Made by a program: the position numbers and the translations under genes
Shown: in pieces, positions 61,807 through 64,000 of the stretch
Position numbering within the stretch: position 1 is the stretch's first letter
Layout: every line of letters starts with the position of its first letter
Assembly: GCF_041154505.1 (NCBI RefSeq)
Contig: NZ_AP028672.1
Location: forward strand, 1,935,001-1,999,000
Length of the DNA: 64,000 nt
Source of the DNA: Acidovorax sp. A79
GTDB taxonomy: Bacteria > Pseudomonadota > Gammaproteobacteria > Burkholderiales > Burkholderiaceae_C
Direction: 5' to 3'
The notes under the pieces: model-generated
Told to the model about the DNA's origin: nothing
Databases searched by the model: none
Seen by the model: only the letters and a program-made list of their open reading frames with translations

Positions 61807-62556
61807 ATGAACCGCACGCTCCGCCCTGCCCTGCATCTCTCCACGCGCCGCCTGGCCACCATCGCGGCCGTGGCCGCGGGCGCGTTGCTGGCCACCGCCT
61901 GTGCGCCATGGCGCATCTGGACGGTGGCGGAGCTGGCCCGTGGCGCGCGGCCCTTCACCGCACACCCCGCCCAGCCGGACAAACGCCTGCTGGTCGTGGG
62001 CGACAGCACCGCCGTCGGCACCGGGGCCAGCACGCCCGCGCAAAGCCTGCCGGGCCTGATCGGCCAGCAGCACCCGCGGTGGCGCATCGACAACCTGGCG
62101 GCCAATGGCGCACGGTTTGCCGACGTGGCCGCGCAGCTGGAGCGCGCGGACGGTGGCTACGACATGGTGCTCGTGCTCGCGGGTGGGAACGACGTGATCC
62201 GCTTCACGCCCGCGGACACGCTGCGCGCCGAGCTGCAAAGGACCATGTCGCTGGCCCTGCAGAAAGGGCGCCGCGTGGTGCTCATGCCCTGCGGCGACGT
62301 GGGCCATGCACCGTTCTTCGCGCCGCCGCTGTCCTGGGTCATGTCGCGCCGTTCGAAGCGCCTGCACGCCCTGGCGCAGGAGGCCGCCGCGGACCACGGC
62401 GCGCACTACGTGCGCCTGCTCAGGCCCCGGGACCAGGACCCCTTCGTGTCCCGGCGGAACACCTTGAATGCCGCCGACGGACTGCACCCCAGCAGCGCGG
62501 GGTACCAGGAGTGGTACCGCGCGCTGGTGGCCCAGGGCGGACTGCCCGCGCCCTGA
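61807..62556 (+). CDS. Exported SGNH/GDSL hydrolase
   Basis: A 249-residue exported esterase/lipase-like protein. An N-terminal signal (LATIAAVAAGALLATAC) precedes the SGNH blocks: LVVGDSTAVGTG (nucleophile Ser), LAGGNDVIRF (GND block), and AADGLHPSSAGY (catalytic Asp-x-x-His). A weak lipobox at LATAC makes lipid anchoring possible. The substrate is unknown. The ATG at 61807 is preferred over one seven codons upstream because it starts the signal directly. Confidence 0.84.
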   Translation: MNRTLRPALHLSTRRLATIAAVAAGALLATACAPWRIWTVAELARGARPFTAHPAQPDKRLLVVGDSTAVGTGASTPAQSLPGLIGQQHPRWRIDNLAANGARFADVAAQLERADGGYDMVLVLAGGNDVIRFTPADTLRAELQRTMSLALQKGRRVVLMPCGDVGHAPFFAPPLSWVMSRRSKRLHALAQEAAADHGAHYVRLLRPRDQDPFVSRRNTLNAADGLHPSSAGYQEWYRALVAQGGLPAP

Positions 62557-62615
62557 CGGCACGCGCGGGCGCCGCGCACACCGGATGCAGGCCGCGCCCG
62601 CCAGGGCGGCCCGCG

Positions 62616-63380
62616 TCAGCGCGCCCCGTCGATTTCCGCCAGCCAGTCCTGGACCTGCCGGATGACCCAGCGCGGGTCGTCCAGCGGCAGATCGTGCCCT
62701 GCGCGGGGGTGCAGCACCACGGGCACCCGCCACGCGCTGGCCACGGCCTGCGAGCACTGGCTGCGCACCAGGCCGTCCCCGTGGCTCGCCAGCAACAGGA
62801 TGCGCGCCACGGGCCCCACCCGGGGCGCACGGTAGCGGGCCGCCGCCACCAGCTGGCGCAGCGCATTGGCGGCCCGCACCGGGCGGCGCGCGCGCACGGC
62901 GGCCCAGTCCCGCACCACCTGCTGGCGCTCAGGCGCGCTGTTGCTGGTCAGGCGCAAGACCACCTGCTCGATCTGTTGCGGCGCGCCGCCCCACAGCGCC
63001 AGGCGCAGCAGCGCCGCGTAGTTGCGCGGCCGCAGGCGGTGATAGAAGGGGCTGAAAGGGCGAAAGCTCGTGTTGATCAGCACGCAGCCCGCCACCTCCG
63101 CGGGGGCCACCCGCGCCCATTCGGTCGCCACCATGGCTCCCAGCGACACGGCCAGCAGGTGGTAGGGCGGCGCGATGCCGCGCCCGGCCAGCGCCTCGCG
63201 GCATGCCCGCACCATGGCGGGCACCGACAGCGGCGAAGGCTGGCGGTGGAGCTGGCCGTTGCCGGGCAGGTCGAGCGGCAGCACCCGGTCCCGGGGCAAG
63301 GCTCGCTCGAAATCCGCCAGGAAGTCCCCCCAGTGGGCGGACTCCCGCGCCAGGCCCCTGAGCAAGATCCACTGGCGCAT
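62616..63380 (-). CDS. Alpha/beta-fold hydrolase
   Basis: A 254-residue alpha/beta hydrolase. It has the strand-3 HG-equivalent LRGLARESAHWG, the nucleophile elbow AVSLGAMVATEW (Ser in VSLGA), and the catalytic His in HPRAGHDLPLDDPRW. Its substrate is unknown. It lies 12 bp downstream of the M14-like peptidase gene on the same strand, so the two are probably co-transcribed. Confidence 0.83.
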   Translation of the reverse strand: MRQWILLRGLARESAHWGDFLADFERALPRDRVLPLDLPGNGQLHRQPSPLSVPAMVRACREALAGRGIAPPYHLLAVSLGAMVATEWARVAPAEVAGCVLINTSFRPFSPFYHRLRPRNYAALLRLALWGGAPQQIEQVVLRLTSNSAPERQQVVRDWAAVRARRPVRAANALRQLVAAARYRAPRVGPVARILLLASHGDGLVRSQCSQAVASAWRVPVVLHPRAGHDLPLDDPRWVIRQVQDWLAEIDGAR

Positions 63381-63392
63381 GGGCGCAGGCCT

Positions 63393-64000
63393 TCAGTACC
63401 ACGCGGCCAGGGCGTCCGCCCTGCGCTGCGCGCGCTGCCCCGGTGCGGGCACCCAGCGCCCGTGGCTGCAGGCCGCGCGGGCCAGGAAATCGAGCAGCGA
63501 CAGATGGCGCCGCAGCACGCGCTGCTGCCGGTGGTCGATGAGCGGGTTGAAGATGCCGTTGCGCGAGAACAGCTGGCGCGGGTTCTTCTTGATCCACAGC
63601 CAGGAGCCCATCTCCAGCGTCAGCGGCAGGAACGTGTGCGCGGGCACGTCGCGGCAGGCCTGCAGGTACAGGTGGTCCCACAGGTCGCCGTGCGCCAGGT
63701 ACTGCGCGCTCTGCGGCTCGATGACGTACGGGTGGTGGCTGTGGGCCTGCAGGAAGATCTCCTGCAGCGCGTGCAACTCGGCCAGGTGCGGGATGGGCTT
63801 GCGCGTGTGGGCAAATGGGAACCACAGGCGGTCCCGGGCGCCAAATCCCGAATGGCAGTCGATGGCGATGCTGAAAGGCCGCGCCAGCAGCTCCTCGGAC
63901 GCCACCTCGCACAGGGCCTGGCTTTCCGGCTCCATGGCATCGCCCGCGCGCCCCCGGTACCAGGGAAGCCCCGCGCTCACCCGCTGCCCGCCGATCCACG
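63393..64000 (-). CDS. M14-like zinc peptidase (5' end outside window)
   Basis: The C-terminal part (at least 202 residues) of a zinc carboxypeptidase-like protein; the frame is open to the window edge and the start lies beyond it. Visible are FSIAIDCHSGFGARDRLW, whose His fits the third zinc ligand region of M14/DUF2817 enzymes, and the C-terminal LPLTLEMGSWLW, with a Glu that fits the catalytic base. Possible roles are peptide or amidated-polymer hydrolysis. The alpha/beta hydrolase gene follows 12 bp later. Confidence 0.75.
   Translation of the reverse strand, partial: WIGGQRVSAGLPWYRGRAGDAMEPESQALCEVASEELLARPFSIAIDCHSGFGARDRLWFPFAHTRKPIPHLAELHALQEIFLQAHSHHPYVIEPQSAQYLAHGDLWDHLYLQACRDVPAHTFLPLTLEMGSWLWIKKNPRQLFSRNGIFNPLIDHRQQRVLRRHLSLLDFLARAACSHGRWVPAPGQRAQRRADALAAWY

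Overview
The window is GC-rich chromosomal DNA from a beta-proteobacterium, most likely family Comamonadaceae (Acidovorax-like). This rests on gene content and order (accB-accC-prmA with a zinc-ribbon DUF3426 gene, an nrdB followed by a lysine-rich histone-H1-like gene, a two-gene cyanophycin synthetase locus with its associated ABC transporter) and on the general look of the proteins. No database search was possible, so the genus is inference.

Layout. 1-1632: 3' part of nrdB and a histone-H1-like repeat protein. 1767-7730 (minus): pfkB-type kinase, DUF3426 protein, prmA, accC, accB and a TlpA-like thioredoxin, probably mostly co-transcribed. 8508-9932: mpl (peptidoglycan recycling). 10411-11731: DAHP synthase preceded by a previously unannotated attenuator, whose 18-residue leader peptide carries six consecutive aromatic codons. 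11.73-20.43 kb: an AT-richer island with two decayed IS5-family elements, a lipoprotein, and a carbamoyltransferase/SxtJ/DUF5989/SGNH operon resembling polysaccharide- or toxin-decorating modules. 20.4-26.1 kb (minus): tldD, yegP-like, rodA and a kinase-HDOD-GAF fusion. 26.2-34.2 kb: YqiA-like esterase, an O-antigen-ligase-like protein, a phosphoesterase, an RNB exoribonuclease, a TonB-like protein, aroE and mtgA. 34.2-39.2 kb: divergent P450/AraC pair, plsC-cdsA, ruvC. 39.3-46.6 kb: M48 protease, CZB protein, LLM monooxygenase, SDR, gspF, 5'-nucleotidase, EF-hand protein. 46.9-55.3 kb: the cyanophycin locus. 55.4-64 kb: FrnE-like DsbA, GreA/B-like factor, acyl-CoA synthetase, TerB-like, SPOR-domain, SGNH hydrolase, alpha/beta hydrolase and a partial M14-like peptidase.

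Two features stand out beyond the genes. First, the aroG leader reads Phe-Tyr-Phe-Trp-Phe-Phe just upstream of mutually exclusive GC hairpins, a textbook translation-coupled attenuator placed to sense all three aromatic amino acids. Second, a 44-bp two-stem palindromic element of fixed internal spacing occurs nine times (8428 to 60142), in both orientations. Five copies are between genes, one supplies the stop codon of mpl, and three lie inside the reading frames of tldD, the RNB nuclease and aroE. None was seen in the 11.7-20.4 kb island.

Many genes outside operons also start 6-9 nt after a -10-like hexamer with no Shine-Dalgarno sequence, which suggests frequent leaderless transcripts.
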